From JABDGM01 sp046349975 (GTDB lineage: Bacteria; Planctomycetota; Planctomycetia; Pirellulales; Lacipirellulaceae): 64,000 bases of DNA. The notes under the pieces are model-generated. The model made no database searches. It had not been told where the DNA came from and saw only the letters and a list, made by a program, of their open reading frames with translations. The position numbers and the translations under genes are program-made. Location: NCBI GenBank assembly GCA_046349975.1, contig JAXMBH010000003.1, positions 186,001-250,000 on the forward strand, in the 5' to 3' direction. Below, one piece after another: positions 1-8,397 of the stretch (positions are counted from its first letter, which is position 1; every line of letters starts with the position of its first letter).

Positions 1-2
1 CG

Positions 3-212
3 ATGCAAGACAGCCAAAACGTGGAAGGCAAAGGCCCCGGCAAAATCGATCACAAAGACATTGGCCGCGGCGCGAATTGGGGGAACCTCAACGAGAAGGA
101 CCGCGAGAAGGCCATGCAAGAGATTGGTCGCGAGTTCCCCTCGCACTATCGCGAGGTCGTTGAAGAGTATTTCCGCCGCTTGGCGGCTGAGGATTCTTCC
201 GACAAACCATAG
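3..212 (+). CDS. C-terminal end of a hypothetical protein (partial)
   Basis: The frame is open from the left edge and stops at 212, so the true start is outside the window. The visible 69 residues are charged and contain a helical stretch with GNLNEKDREKAMQEIG, then FPSHYREVVEEYFRRLA. This looks to me like the short conserved C-terminus found on large planctomycete proteins that follow a low-complexity region, but I cannot name the family. A 77 bp gap separates it from the next gene on the same strand, so they may be co-transcribed with the secreted proteins that follow. Confidence 0.55.
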   Translation: MQDSQNVEGKGPGKIDHKDIGRGANWGNLNEKDREKAMQEIGREFPSHYREVVEEYFRRLAAEDSSDKP

Positions 213-289
213 TCGGCTGGCGATCGCGCCTTCGCCTCGCCGAAAACGCCGCCGTCTTCCGACCCAGATGTTCACCGAGCGAGGCTCCG

Positions 290-1618
290 TTGTTTGACCG
301 ATCCGGCAGTTTTCGTTGGCTCGCCCGCCGCAGTGCTGGGCTGTCTATCGTTATGGCATTGATCGCCAACGGTCTGGGCGGCGCGACTGTATCGGCGGCC
401 GACGCCGTCACCGTGACACGCCTCGACGGCTCTGTCGTCACCGGCGACCTTCGCACTTGGACAGACTCCGAAATCACGGTTGCCGCTGCTGCCGGCGACC
501 AGCGCATCGCCACTGACCAGCTCATGTCGGTCCGCTGGTCGCCGCCCGCCGGCGATCCGGTGAAACAACCAACACCGCCGGCCGGCGTCGTGGAACTGAT
601 TGACGGTACGCAGCTTCCCATCAATACGCTTACGATCGCAGGCAGCAATGCCTCGATGAAACTGCAACCTACCGCGGGCTCCCCAGACCTCACGGTCGTG
701 GTACCCGCCAACAAACTCGCAATGGTCCGCTTCCAGCACCTGGCTGACACGCTGACTTCTCAATGGGAGGAAATTCGCCAACAGAAGCTTTCGAGCGATG
801 CCCTCGTCATCATCAAGAAAGATGGCAAGAGCCTCGATTATGTGGAAGGCGTCGTCGGCGAAGTCACACCCGACAAGATCGAATTCAAGATCGATGACGA
901 AACAAACCGCGTCGATCGGGCGAAAGTCGCCGGCGTCATTTATTACCGCACGAACACCGGTAAGCTCGCCGACCAGAAGGCTGCGCTTACCGGCGCCGCC
1001 GGCTTGCGTGCCGCCGTTGCCAGGCTTGCCGTGGACGGGGCGACGGTGAACATCACCACGCCGGCCGGCGTCTCATTCGCCTGGCCGCTTGCCGATCTCG
1101 AATCGGCCGACTTTTCCTCCGGCAAGCTCGCTTACTTGAGCGATCTCGAACCCTCCTCACAAAACTGGGCGCCGATGGTCGGCCTGCCTTCCGGCGCTAC
1201 GATCGCTTCCCAATACGGCCAGCCCCGCCGCGATCACGCAGCCTTCGGCGGGCCGTTGCTGTTGCTCGATCGCAATCCAGACGACGCCTCCGCGCCGCTC
1301 ACAGCCAATCGCACGTTCGCCAAGGGACTTGCCCTGCGCAGCCGCACCGAGCTGGTCTACCGACTGCCGGAAGGCTTCCGCCGTTTCACCGCGCTCGCCG
1401 GCATCGATCCCGCGACCAACTCGGCAGGCAACGTGCGACTGAGCATCCTGGCCGATGACCGCCTACTGCTCGAAACCGAAATCGCCGGCGGCCAACCGCC
1501 CCAGCCGATCGACGTCCAAATCGCTGGTGCCAAGAAATTGAAAATCCTCGTCGATTTTGGTCAAAACCTGGACACTGGCGATTGGCTCAACCTCTGCGAC
1601 CCAAAGATTGTAAAATAA
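290..1618 (+). CDS. Secreted NPCBM-like domain protein
   Basis: 442 residues from a TTG start; an internal ATG at 353 would give a shorter signal peptide (MALIANGLGG...SAADA) and is a good alternative. After the hydrophobic N-terminus come two similar small beta-rich segments (VTRLDGSVVTGDL near residue 45 and IIKKDGKSLDYVEGVV near 180), then a C-terminal region from about residue 300 with the look of an NPCBM/NEW2 carbohydrate-binding-type fold (KGLALRSRTELVYRLP, FTALAGIDP, LKILVDFG). The role is probably extracytoplasmic binding. It lies upstream of three HtrA-like genes on the same strand and may be part of the same surface module. Exact ligand unknown. Confidence 0.75.
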   Translation: MFDRSGSFRWLARRSAGLSIVMALIANGLGGATVSAADAVTVTRLDGSVVTGDLRTWTDSEITVAAAAGDQRIATDQLMSVRWSPPAGDPVKQPTPPAGVVELIDGTQLPINTLTIAGSNASMKLQPTAGSPDLTVVVPANKLAMVRFQHLADTLTSQWEEIRQQKLSSDALVIIKKDGKSLDYVEGVVGEVTPDKIEFKIDDETNRVDRAKVAGVIYYRTNTGKLADQKAALTGAAGLRAAVARLAVDGATVNITTPAGVSFAWPLADLESADFSSGKLAYLSDLEPSSQNWAPMVGLPSGATIASQYGQPRRDHAAFGGPLLLLDRNPDDASAPLTANRTFAKGLALRSRTELVYRLPEGFRRFTALAGIDPATNSAGNVRLSILADDRLLLETEIAGGQPPQPIDVQIAGAKKLKILVDFGQNLDTGDWLNLCDPKIVK

Positions 1619-1625
1619 ACTGGTC

Positions 1626-1697
1626 GGCACGCCCTCACGCTCTGCGAAGGGCATTGTGCCCGCCAACATCATTCACCACGTCCTTTCAGGGCGTGCC
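1626..1697. repeat. Inverted repeat, 10 bp perfect arms
   Basis: GGCACGCCCT at 1626-1635 is exactly complementary to AGGGCGTGCC at 1688-1697, with about 52 bp between. It fills most of the gap between the NPCBM-like gene and the first HtrA gene and could form a hairpin in the transcript. It belongs loosely to the set of inverted-repeat elements seen in many other gaps here. Confidence 0.6.
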
Positions 1698-1777
1698 ATC
1701 CTGTCCCAACATACTTATACAATTCCGAAGTGCGTGCGATCGCCTCTGCATCTCGACTGTTCTTGGTGCGGCCATTA

Positions 1778-3649
1778 ATGGCTGCTAGATCGCGGTATGC
1801 TGCGGCATTTTGCATTCTGCATTTTGCGTTTTGCACTGTCCAATTTCCGACTTTCACGCCCGCTGCCGAGCCTGACCCCGCCGTGCTCGCCGCCGAGCAG
1901 ACGCGTATCGAGACAATCGAACGCATTTCCAAGCCCACCATCGCGATCTTCTCCGCCGACGGCAACGGCGGCGGCTCGGGCATTATCATTTCGCCCGATG
2001 GCTACGCGCTAACGAATTTTCACGTGGCCGCGCCTACCGGCCCCGCAATGAAAGTCGGCCTTTCCGATGGCCGCTTCGTCGACGCCGTTCTGGTCGGCCT
2101 CGATCCCGGCGGCGACGTCGCCCTTATCAAGCTCCTCGGCAATGACGCTTTCCCCACCGCCAACATCGGCGACAGCGACACCTGCCGCGTCGGCCAATGG
2201 GTGTATGTCGTCGGCAACCCGTTCCTGCTCGCCGAAGACTTCAAGCCCACAGTCACCTACGGCATTCTCTCCGGCGTCCACCGCTATCAGTTCCCCGCCG
2301 GTACGCTGCTGGAATATGCCGACTGTTTGCAGACCGACGCCGCGATCAATCCCGGCAACTCCGGCGGACCGATGTTCGACGCCGACGGCAAGCTCATCGG
2401 CATCAACGGCCGTGGGTCGTTCGAGAAGCGCGGCCGCGTCAACGTCGGCGTCGGCTATGCAATCTCGATCAACCAGATCAAGCACTTCATCGGCCTCTTG
2501 AAAAGCGGCCGCATGGTCGACCATGCGTCGCTTGGCGCGACCGTGTCGACCGATGGTGATCGCCGCGTGGTCGTCGATGACATCCTCGAAAACAGCGACG
2601 CCTTTCGCCGCGGCCTGCGTTACGGCGATGAAGTGATTCGCTTCGCTGGCCGCGATATCGGCACAGCCAACGCCTTCAAAAACGCCCTGGGCACTTTTCC
2701 GGCCGGTTGGCGCGTGCCGCTCAGCTATCGCCGCGATGGCAAAGAGACCGATATTGTCGTCCGCCTAGCCGCCGCGCATCGCGAAGGCGAGCTCGAAGCA
2801 TTGCTGCAAGAAGAGCAAGAAAAAGAGCCGCCATCGCAGCGGGCTCCCGACCCAGAAAAGAAATCACCGAGCGACAAGCCGCAGCCGAGCGAGCCGCATC
2901 ATCCCGATCAGCCCAAGCCCAGCGAGCCGCCGCACCCAGGCGCTCCTCCCAAGCCTGGCGTGCCCCGCCGCGCCGCCGCCAAAGCCAAGCGGCAGACCGA
3001 CATGCCGAAGAGCGTACGAAAATACTACGAAGCCGCGCCTGGCTACGCCAATTTCTGGTTCAATCGCTACAACCAACAGCGTGTGTGGAACGCCTACCTT
3101 ACCCATGGCGACTTCGCAGAAACTGGATGGGACTGGCAGATCATCGGCCGCACGGTCGGCGCCAACGCCGGTGTCGAAATCAAGCTCACTGAGAAGAGCG
3201 GCACCATCTTGATGCCCGAGGGCCAGTCTGGTGTCGAGTTCGGCTCGTCGCTGATCGAGGCCACCGGCCCACCGCGCTCCGGCGGCCTCCTCGCGGCCCT
3301 GCACTTGTGGCAACGCATGCTCCTCGTCGGCCCTCGCAAGTTCGGCGAAGTCTACTATTTGGGAACCATGCCCTGGGGCGGCAGCGACACGCTGGCCGAT
3401 GTGCTCGTCGCCACGCATGCCGGCGTCGAAACGCGGTTCTACTTTGATTCAAAGCAATCGAACCTGGTAGGTATCGAACTGTTCACATCGGATGACGATG
3501 ACCCCTGCGAAATCGTTTTCGATGATATTCGCGCCGTCGATGGCCGCTCGCTGCCCTACCATTGGATCGTGCGCCACGGCGATGACGTGTTCGCCAATGT
3601 AAACATCACGGAGTACAAACTGCAACCCGCCGTAGCCGCACCAAAATAG
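1778..3649 (+). CDS. Trypsin-like serine protease (HtrA type) with PDZ and unknown C-terminal domain
   Basis: Secreted S1-family protease of the DegP/HtrA type. I prefer the ATG at 1778, which gives MAARSRYAAAF... as signal peptide; an upstream GTG at 1730 is possible. With that start the triad is intact: His82 in TNFHV, Asp113 in GGDVALIKL, Ser195 in NPGNSGGP. A PDZ domain follows (about residues 255-345, with the carboxylate loop region VDDILENSDAFRRGLRYGDEVI), then a Pro/Lys/Glu-rich linker (about 355-420) and an unassigned region of about 200 residues to the end. It is probably a periplasmic or surface protease. It is the only member of this three-gene set that keeps a complete triad. The signal region is encoded by a simple repeated word (see findings). 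Confidence 0.9.
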   Translation: MAARSRYAAAFCILHFAFCTVQFPTFTPAAEPDPAVLAAEQTRIETIERISKPTIAIFSADGNGGGSGIIISPDGYALTNFHVAAPTGPAMKVGLSDGRFVDAVLVGLDPGGDVALIKLLGNDAFPTANIGDSDTCRVGQWVYVVGNPFLLAEDFKPTVTYGILSGVHRYQFPAGTLLEYADCLQTDAAINPGNSGGPMFDADGKLIGINGRGSFEKRGRVNVGVGYAISINQIKHFIGLLKSGRMVDHASLGATVSTDGDRRVVVDDILENSDAFRRGLRYGDEVIRFAGRDIGTANAFKNALGTFPAGWRVPLSYRRDGKETDIVVRLAAAHREGELEALLQEEQEKEPPSQRAPDPEKKSPSDKPQPSEPHHPDQPKPSEPPHPGAPPKPGVPRRAAAKAKRQTDMPKSVRKYYEAAPGYANFWFNRYNQQRVWNAYLTHGDFAETGWDWQIIGRTVGANAGVEIKLTEKSGTILMPEGQSGVEFGSSLIEATGPPRSGGLLAALHLWQRMLLVGPRKFGEVYYLGTMPWGGSDTLADVLVATHAGVETRFYFDSKQSNLVGIELFTSDDDDPCEIVFDDIRAVDGRSLPYHWIVRHGDDVFANVNITEYKLQPAVAAPK

Positions 3650-3651
3650 CA

Positions 3652-4857
3652 ATGGGTCTCCGACAAACACATACAACCACGGTTAATGCTGAATCAGCTC
3701 GCTCGCCCGTGTCGCGCCACAATCCGCAATCCGAAATCCGCAATCCGAAATCGCCAACCTTCGGCCGCGCCGTTGCATTCGCCTTCGCGTGCCTCCTCAT
3801 CGGGGCAAGTGTTGCGCGGGCCAGCGACGGCGCGGCCTCTTTAGTCGACGTTGCTCGGCAAGTGCAACCAAAAGTCGTGAAGCTCTACGGCGCCGGCGGC
3901 CCGCGGGGCTTGGAAGCCTATCAAAGCGGTCTGTTGATTTCGGCTCAAGGCCACGTGCTCACAGTCTGGAGTTACGTGCTCGACGCCGACGAGGTCACTG
4001 TCGTGCTCGATGATGGCCGCCACTTCACGGCCCAATTTGCCGCCTCTGATCCGCTTACCGAAATCGCGCTGCTGAAATTCGATGTCGGTAAAGAGGAAGT
4101 TCCACACTTCGATTTGAATGCCGCAGCGAAGGCTGAGCCGGGCACGCGCGTGCTCGCGTTCAGCAATCTCTTTGGCATCGCGGTGGGCGATGAGCCGGTC
4201 AGCATGCTGCACGGGGTCGTTTCCGCGGTGGCTCCGCTCGAAGCTCGCCGCGGCGCCTTCACCACGAACTATCACGGCGAAGTCTATGTCGTCGACGCCG
4301 CCGCTAACAATCCGGGCGCGGCCGGCGGCGCACTCACCGATGGCCAAGGCCGCCTCCTCGGTATGCTTGGCAAAGAGCTCCGCAGCAATATCAGTGGCAC
4401 GTGGCTGAACTATGCCCTGCCCGTTTCGGCATTCCAACAGACTGTCGACGACATGATCGCGGGCCGCTTCACACCACCGCCCTTAACCGACGCCGATCGC
4501 CCGGCGAACCCGCTGACGCTCGCGGCACTTGGCATCGTGCTGGTGCCCGATGTCGTCACGCGCACACCGCCCTACATCGATCGCGTGCTGCCGAACTCGC
4601 CGGCTGCAGCGGCCGGGCTGCGCAACGACGACCTGATCGTGATGATCGACACCCAGGTCGCCAACTCTTGCCGCGAAGCGAAACGGCTCACCGAGCGGCT
4701 GGAACAGGACGCCACCGTCCGCCTCGGCGTGCTGCGCGACGAACAGTTTCTCGAATTCACGCTCAGCACCACGCCGCCCGAATCGTCGGGAAAGACGCCT
4801 GTGGCACCTACCGCACCGCTGGACGAAAACAGGGAGCCTGCTAACGCTTCGAGGTAG
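3652..4857 (+). CDS. HtrA-like pseudoprotease with PDZ domain
   Basis: 401 residues, starting 2 bp after the preceding stop codon, so almost certainly translated from the same message. The trypsin-like fold is recognisable by alignment to its neighbour, but every catalytic position is changed: the His position is Ser107 (TVWSYV for TNFHV), Asp is Glu137 (LTEIALLK), and Ser is Ala224 (NNPGAAGGAL). A PDZ domain lies at about residues 285-375 (RVLPNSPAAAAGLRNDDLI). A signal-type hydrophobic stretch (VAFAFACLLIGASVARA) follows an unusual 38-residue n-region that includes a repeated word at 3719-3755; a GTG at 3709 is a possible later start. Likely role: a non-catalytic partner or substrate-binding protein for the active protease. 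Confidence 0.85.
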   Translation: MGLRQTHTTTVNAESARSPVSRHNPQSEIRNPKSPTFGRAVAFAFACLLIGASVARASDGAASLVDVARQVQPKVVKLYGAGGPRGLEAYQSGLLISAQGHVLTVWSYVLDADEVTVVLDDGRHFTAQFAASDPLTEIALLKFDVGKEEVPHFDLNAAAKAEPGTRVLAFSNLFGIAVGDEPVSMLHGVVSAVAPLEARRGAFTTNYHGEVYVVDAAANNPGAAGGALTDGQGRLLGMLGKELRSNISGTWLNYALPVSAFQQTVDDMIAGRFTPPPLTDADRPANPLTLAALGIVLVPDVVTRTPPYIDRVLPNSPAAAAGLRNDDLIVMIDTQVANSCREAKRLTERLEQDATVRLGVLRDEQFLEFTLSTTPPESSGKTPVAPTAPLDENREPANASR

Positions 4858-5050
4858 GTCCAGAGCGCCACGTCGCCGGGCAACCGTGCGATAATCACAC
4901 CGCGGTTACGCTGCAGTGCGCTGCAACGACGACTGGGCAGTATGCTGGAACGTTCAGACAATTGCCGGCTTTCCGGGAGCTGGATTGAGCAGGCATCATC
5001 CAAATCCATCACTTGGTCATTCCCGCGCGCAAATCACCTTGAATACGTGC

Positions 5051-5126
5051 CACAAGTTCACAGAGACTCAAGCGAGAACACATTCCTATTTCCATTGTTC
5101 TATGGTCTGGGTGACCTCTGTGGCTG
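5051..5126. repeat. Imperfect inverted repeat, CACAGAGA word
   Basis: The left arm (about 5051-5080, containing TTCACAGAGACTC and GAGAACA) is an imperfect reverse complement of the right arm (about 5095-5126, TTGTTC ... GACCTCTGTGGC). It lies in the 343 bp gap between the second and third HtrA-like genes; the remainder of that gap (4858-5050 and 5127-5200) shows nothing I recognise. The element argues against starting the next gene at the upstream GTG (4916), since the repeat would then be coding. Confidence 0.5.
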
Positions 5127-5200
5127 CAAGCATTGGAAAACTGCTTCGCGTATTCGAAAGCCCCACTCCTGATTCCATGACATTGAGCCCACAACGTCCT

Positions 5201-7345
5201 ATGTTCCGCATCCGCGTTTCTCGATTTGCATGTTGCATTTTGTATTTTACTATTGCTTGCTTGGCATTCGCACAGGCGGATGACACCTTACCGTCCCGTG
5301 AAGAAGTTGCTCTCAACGCCGCCGCCGCGCGCGTCGCTCCATCGGTCGTTCAGATCCGTACGATCGGCGGGTTGGATGTTGTCGAAGACACGCCCGTTGC
5401 CGATGGCCCCACCACCGGGCTCATCGTCTCGCCGGACGGCTACATCGTTTCTAGCGCCTTCAATTTTGCTCAAAAGCCGTCTTCAATCCTCGTTACGTTC
5501 GCGTCCGGTAAACAAGCGCCCGCCGAGCTGGTGGCCACTGACCACAGCCGCATGATCGTGCTCCTCAAGGCGACAGGCGTCGGCGAGCTGCCAGTGGCCG
5601 AGCTTGCCCCGGCCAGCGATGTCCGCGTCGGCCAATGGGCCGTCGCCGTGGGGCGAACGTTTCGGGCTGATCGCACGAACGTGACCGTCGGCATCGTGAG
5701 TGCGCTCAATCGCATTTACGGTAAAGTCATTCAGACCGATGCCGACTGCTCAACGACCAATTACGGTGGTCCCCTGGTCGACATCCGCGGCCGCGTGCTC
5801 GGCCTGATCGTGCCAATGGCCCCGCAAGCGACAAGCGAAGTCGCCGGTACCGAATGGTATGATTCGGGGATCGGTTTTGCGGTGCCGCTCGCCCCGCTTT
5901 CCGAGCGAATCGAGCAAATGAAGAAAGGCGCGGACCAGCGGGCCGGTCTTATGGGCATCGGCATGGAACCCAAGAACGCCCACTCTGCCCCGGCCGAGTT
6001 AGCCACCGTTCGCCCCGATTCACCCGCCGGCAAAGCGGGTCTCAAGAAAGGCGACCGCATCATCGAGCTGAACGGCCAACCCGTGCGCACGCAGAGCGAT
6101 TTGAGGTTCGCACTTGGCCCGATTTATGGAGGCGACAAGGTCCGCCTGGTCGCCACGCGCGGTGAGGAAAGACTCGAACGAGAAATTCAGCTCGTCGGTG
6201 AACTCTCAGCTTTTCGCCATGCGTTCCTTGGCATTCTGCCGCTACGGCCGGCAATCGACGATGATGCCAAGAAGACTGACGATGCCACGCCCGCGGTGAC
6301 CGGGGAAAAGAAGGAAAGCCCCGCAGGTGGCAATGAAGACAAACCTGGAGATGTTCCAGCCGCCCCTGCTCCGAGTGGCGACGATTCAAGAATAGCCGCC
6401 ACGGTTGCGGCCGACACATCTGCCAGCAACCACGCCGGCGTCCTCGTCCGCATGGTCTACGACGCTAGCCCAGCCGCAGGCGCAGGCATTGCCGCAGGAG
6501 ACCGCATCACCAAAATCGGCGAGAGTGAAATTCAATCGATCGACGATGCCATCCAGGCCATGAGCAATTCTGCACCCGAGGATGGCGTTGCTTTGGAATT
6601 ACTGCGCAATGGCGCCCCGCTCCATCTAAGTGTGACAGCCGGCCGGCTGCCAACGAGTGTTCCCGCGGCACTGCCGCCGGCTGATGAGAAGCCCGCCAAA
6701 CGAGATCCCACCGCCGCGCCGGCCGGTGAAATCACCGATCTTATCCTGCCCGAATTCCAGCACACCTGTCGCATGTATGTGCCGAACACCACGAACACCA
6801 ATCGCTCGCTCGGCGTTCTCCTCTGGCTGCAATCGCTGGGCAACACGGAGCCCGACGATGCCATTCGCCCCTGGCAATCGATTTGTGATCGAGACGGGCT
6901 GGTCCTCGCAGTGCCGAGTCCGAAGGCGACTGACCATTGGGAACGCACTGATCTTGAATACCTGCACGGCGTGTTGGCGCATGTCATTTCACATTACAAA
7001 GTCGACGCTCACCGGGTGGTCGTCGGCGGTCAGGACGAGATCAGCAGCATCGCCTGGCTCTTCGGTTTTGCCGACCGAAACGTCGTGCGCGGCATTGCGA
7101 CGGTATCTTCGCCAATGCCACGGCAATTAAAAGTGCCGCCCAATGATCCGGCACGCCGCCTCGCAATTTACGCGGCAATTCCACCCAAGAAAGACTCAGC
7201 GGCCGCCATTAGCGCCGGTCTGAAAGGCGCGGTCGAAGCCGGCTATAACGTCACCGCGGTTACGCTCGCCACGCCCGTCCCCACGCTCTCTGAAACCGAA
7301 CGGGACGACCTTGCCCGCTGGATCGACACGCTCGACCGATTCTAA
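5201..7345 (+). CDS. HtrA-like pseudoprotease with two PDZ domains and a degenerate alpha/beta-hydrolase domain
   Basis: 714 residues from ATG 5201 (MFRIRVSRFACCILYF signal peptide); 5177 is an in-frame alternative. Layout: trypsin-like domain (about 35-240), PDZ 1 (about 255-330), charged linker, PDZ 2 (about 410-475), Pro-rich linker, then an alpha/beta-hydrolase-like domain (about 515-714, with LGVLLWLQSLG and HRVVVGGQDE). All trypsin triad positions are lost: His to Phe87, Asp to Met118, Ser to Tyr188 (CSTTNYGGP). The hydrolase nucleophile elbow reads GGQDE rather than GxSxG, so that domain also lacks its Ser. It is probably an extracytoplasmic scaffold acting with the two upstream proteins. 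Confidence 0.85.
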   Translation: MFRIRVSRFACCILYFTIACLAFAQADDTLPSREEVALNAAAARVAPSVVQIRTIGGLDVVEDTPVADGPTTGLIVSPDGYIVSSAFNFAQKPSSILVTFASGKQAPAELVATDHSRMIVLLKATGVGELPVAELAPASDVRVGQWAVAVGRTFRADRTNVTVGIVSALNRIYGKVIQTDADCSTTNYGGPLVDIRGRVLGLIVPMAPQATSEVAGTEWYDSGIGFAVPLAPLSERIEQMKKGADQRAGLMGIGMEPKNAHSAPAELATVRPDSPAGKAGLKKGDRIIELNGQPVRTQSDLRFALGPIYGGDKVRLVATRGEERLEREIQLVGELSAFRHAFLGILPLRPAIDDDAKKTDDATPAVTGEKKESPAGGNEDKPGDVPAAPAPSGDDSRIAATVAADTSASNHAGVLVRMVYDASPAAGAGIAAGDRITKIGESEIQSIDDAIQAMSNSAPEDGVALELLRNGAPLHLSVTAGRLPTSVPAALPPADEKPAKRDPTAAPAGEITDLILPEFQHTCRMYVPNTTNTNRSLGVLLWLQSLGNTEPDDAIRPWQSICDRDGLVLAVPSPKATDHWERTDLEYLHGVLAHVISHYKVDAHRVVVGGQDEISSIAWLFGFADRNVVRGIATVSSPMPRQLKVPPNDPARRLAIYAAIPPKKDSAAAISAGLKGAVEAGYNVTAVTLATPVPTLSETERDDLARWIDTLDRF

Positions 7346-7423
7346 ACGCGGTGCGCTCAATAAGTTGGCCCAATTGAGCAGACACCAAGAGGACCGTTTC
7401 TCGCGCGCAAACGGCAGGCGCAT

Positions 7424-7454
7424 AAAAAAAGCCGGCGGATCACAGCCGCCGGCT
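7424..7454 (-). terminator. Intrinsic terminator (minus strand, possibly bidirectional)
   Basis: A 9 bp perfect stem (AGCCGGCGG at 7430-7438 with CCGCCGGCT at 7446-7454, 7-nt loop) is followed, read on the minus strand, by seven T residues (7430-7424). It lies 32 bp past the stop of the PEP-CTERM gene and sits between convergent genes; on the plus strand it is followed only by TTTCG. Confidence 0.85.
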
Positions 7455-7485
7455 TTCGTAGTATTGGTGATTGAACTCGCCCGAG

Positions 7486-8184
7486 TTACCGCAGGCGAGC
7501 GGCGGCCAAACCGACCGCACTCAACACGACCAGCACGATGGCTGTCGGCTCCGGAATGTTGCCATTCGGATCCGCATCACCGGCAATGTTAACCGAAGCA
7601 TCGGCGAGGAATGGCAGAAGCAATCCACCATCCACAGCCAGACCGTTGCCGCCGTTGACGGTCGACAGGTTCATCGACAGCGTGAGCGTATTCGGAAGGA
7701 TAAACGGCTGCAGCGTACCACCGGTCACCGTGCTCAGCGACGTGGTGAACAAACCACCGGTTCCCGGCGGGCCCATGACACCCGTCAAAGCACTGCTTCC
7801 CAGCGTGCCAGAGAGGAGCAGCGTGTTCGACGGATCGTACAAGCTGAACGCGCCACCTTGGTAGTTCTGAATAACGAGCGTGCCGAATGTTTGCGCCGGG
7901 CCATTTAATGCCAGACCACCCAAGGAGAACGACGCGGCCGACAGGTTGATGTCCGGAATGGGGTTCAGAAAACCAGTGAATTCGATTGCGGTATTCTGAT
8001 CGCCGACCGTCAGGGCATTGCCATCGGAGACCGTACCGAGAACTCCGCCAGCCATCGAGACATCTGGGCCAACGCCGCCCAAATTTAGTTTGATGATCGT
8101 CCCAGCATAGGACGTGGAAGAGATTGCCAGAAGAATCGCAAATAGCGCCCCTCCAATGAGAGACTTCCGAACTTCCAACTTCAT
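7486..8184 (-). CDS. PEP-CTERM sorting domain-containing protein
   Basis: 232 residues. A signal peptide (MKLEVRKSLIGGALFAILLA...SYA) is followed by a Gly/Leu/Ser-rich beta-type region with no family I recognise. The C-terminus is a classic PEP-CTERM tail: the IPEP motif, a hydrophobic helix (AIVLVVLSAVGLAA) and a basic end (ARLR). Such proteins are exported and cleaved or anchored by an exosortase. GGGGAG lies 8 nt before the ATG. A strong promoter candidate lies about 110 bp upstream and an intrinsic terminator follows, so it appears to be a single-gene transcript. Confidence 0.85.
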   Translation of the reverse strand: MKLEVRKSLIGGALFAILLAISSTSYAGTIIKLNLGGVGPDVSMAGGVLGTVSDGNALTVGDQNTAIEFTGFLNPIPDINLSAASFSLGGLALNGPAQTFGTLVIQNYQGGAFSLYDPSNTLLLSGTLGSSALTGVMGPPGTGGLFTTSLSTVTGGTLQPFILPNTLTLSMNLSTVNGGNGLAVDGGLLLPFLADASVNIAGDADPNGNIPEPTAIVLVVLSAVGLAAARLR

Positions 8185-8295
8185 TGGATCTACTCCCCGA
8201 AATTTAATTCCGTCAAAGGTGTCGAGCTGCCCCTGCCAGCCAGCCGTGGCCGTATGTAGTTCAGTGCAAAATCTTTCTGCAGTTGGCTAGTGTGG

Positions 8296-8323
8296 ATTGT
8301 ACTAGATTTTCGTCGGACGTCAA
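8296..8323 (-). promoter_or_regulatory. Sigma-70-type promoter of the PEP-CTERM gene
   Basis: On the minus strand TTGACG (8323-8318) is followed after 16 bp by TACAAT (8301-8296), each 5 of 6 matches to consensus. This predicts a 5-prime leader of about 105 nt before the ATG at 8184. The rest of the 213 bp gap up to mfnF shows no further signal. Confidence 0.65.
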
Positions 8324-8397
8324 TAAATGCACAAGGAATTATCAAAATTTCTGAACGTAGCCGAATACCCCCCCATTTTGTGAAAAAACATCGGGAA

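Noticed and set aside
4916..5200. Upstream extension of the third HtrA-like gene to a GTG at 4916
   Set aside because: The added residues are encoded partly by an inverted-repeat element and precede a good signal peptide at 5201.
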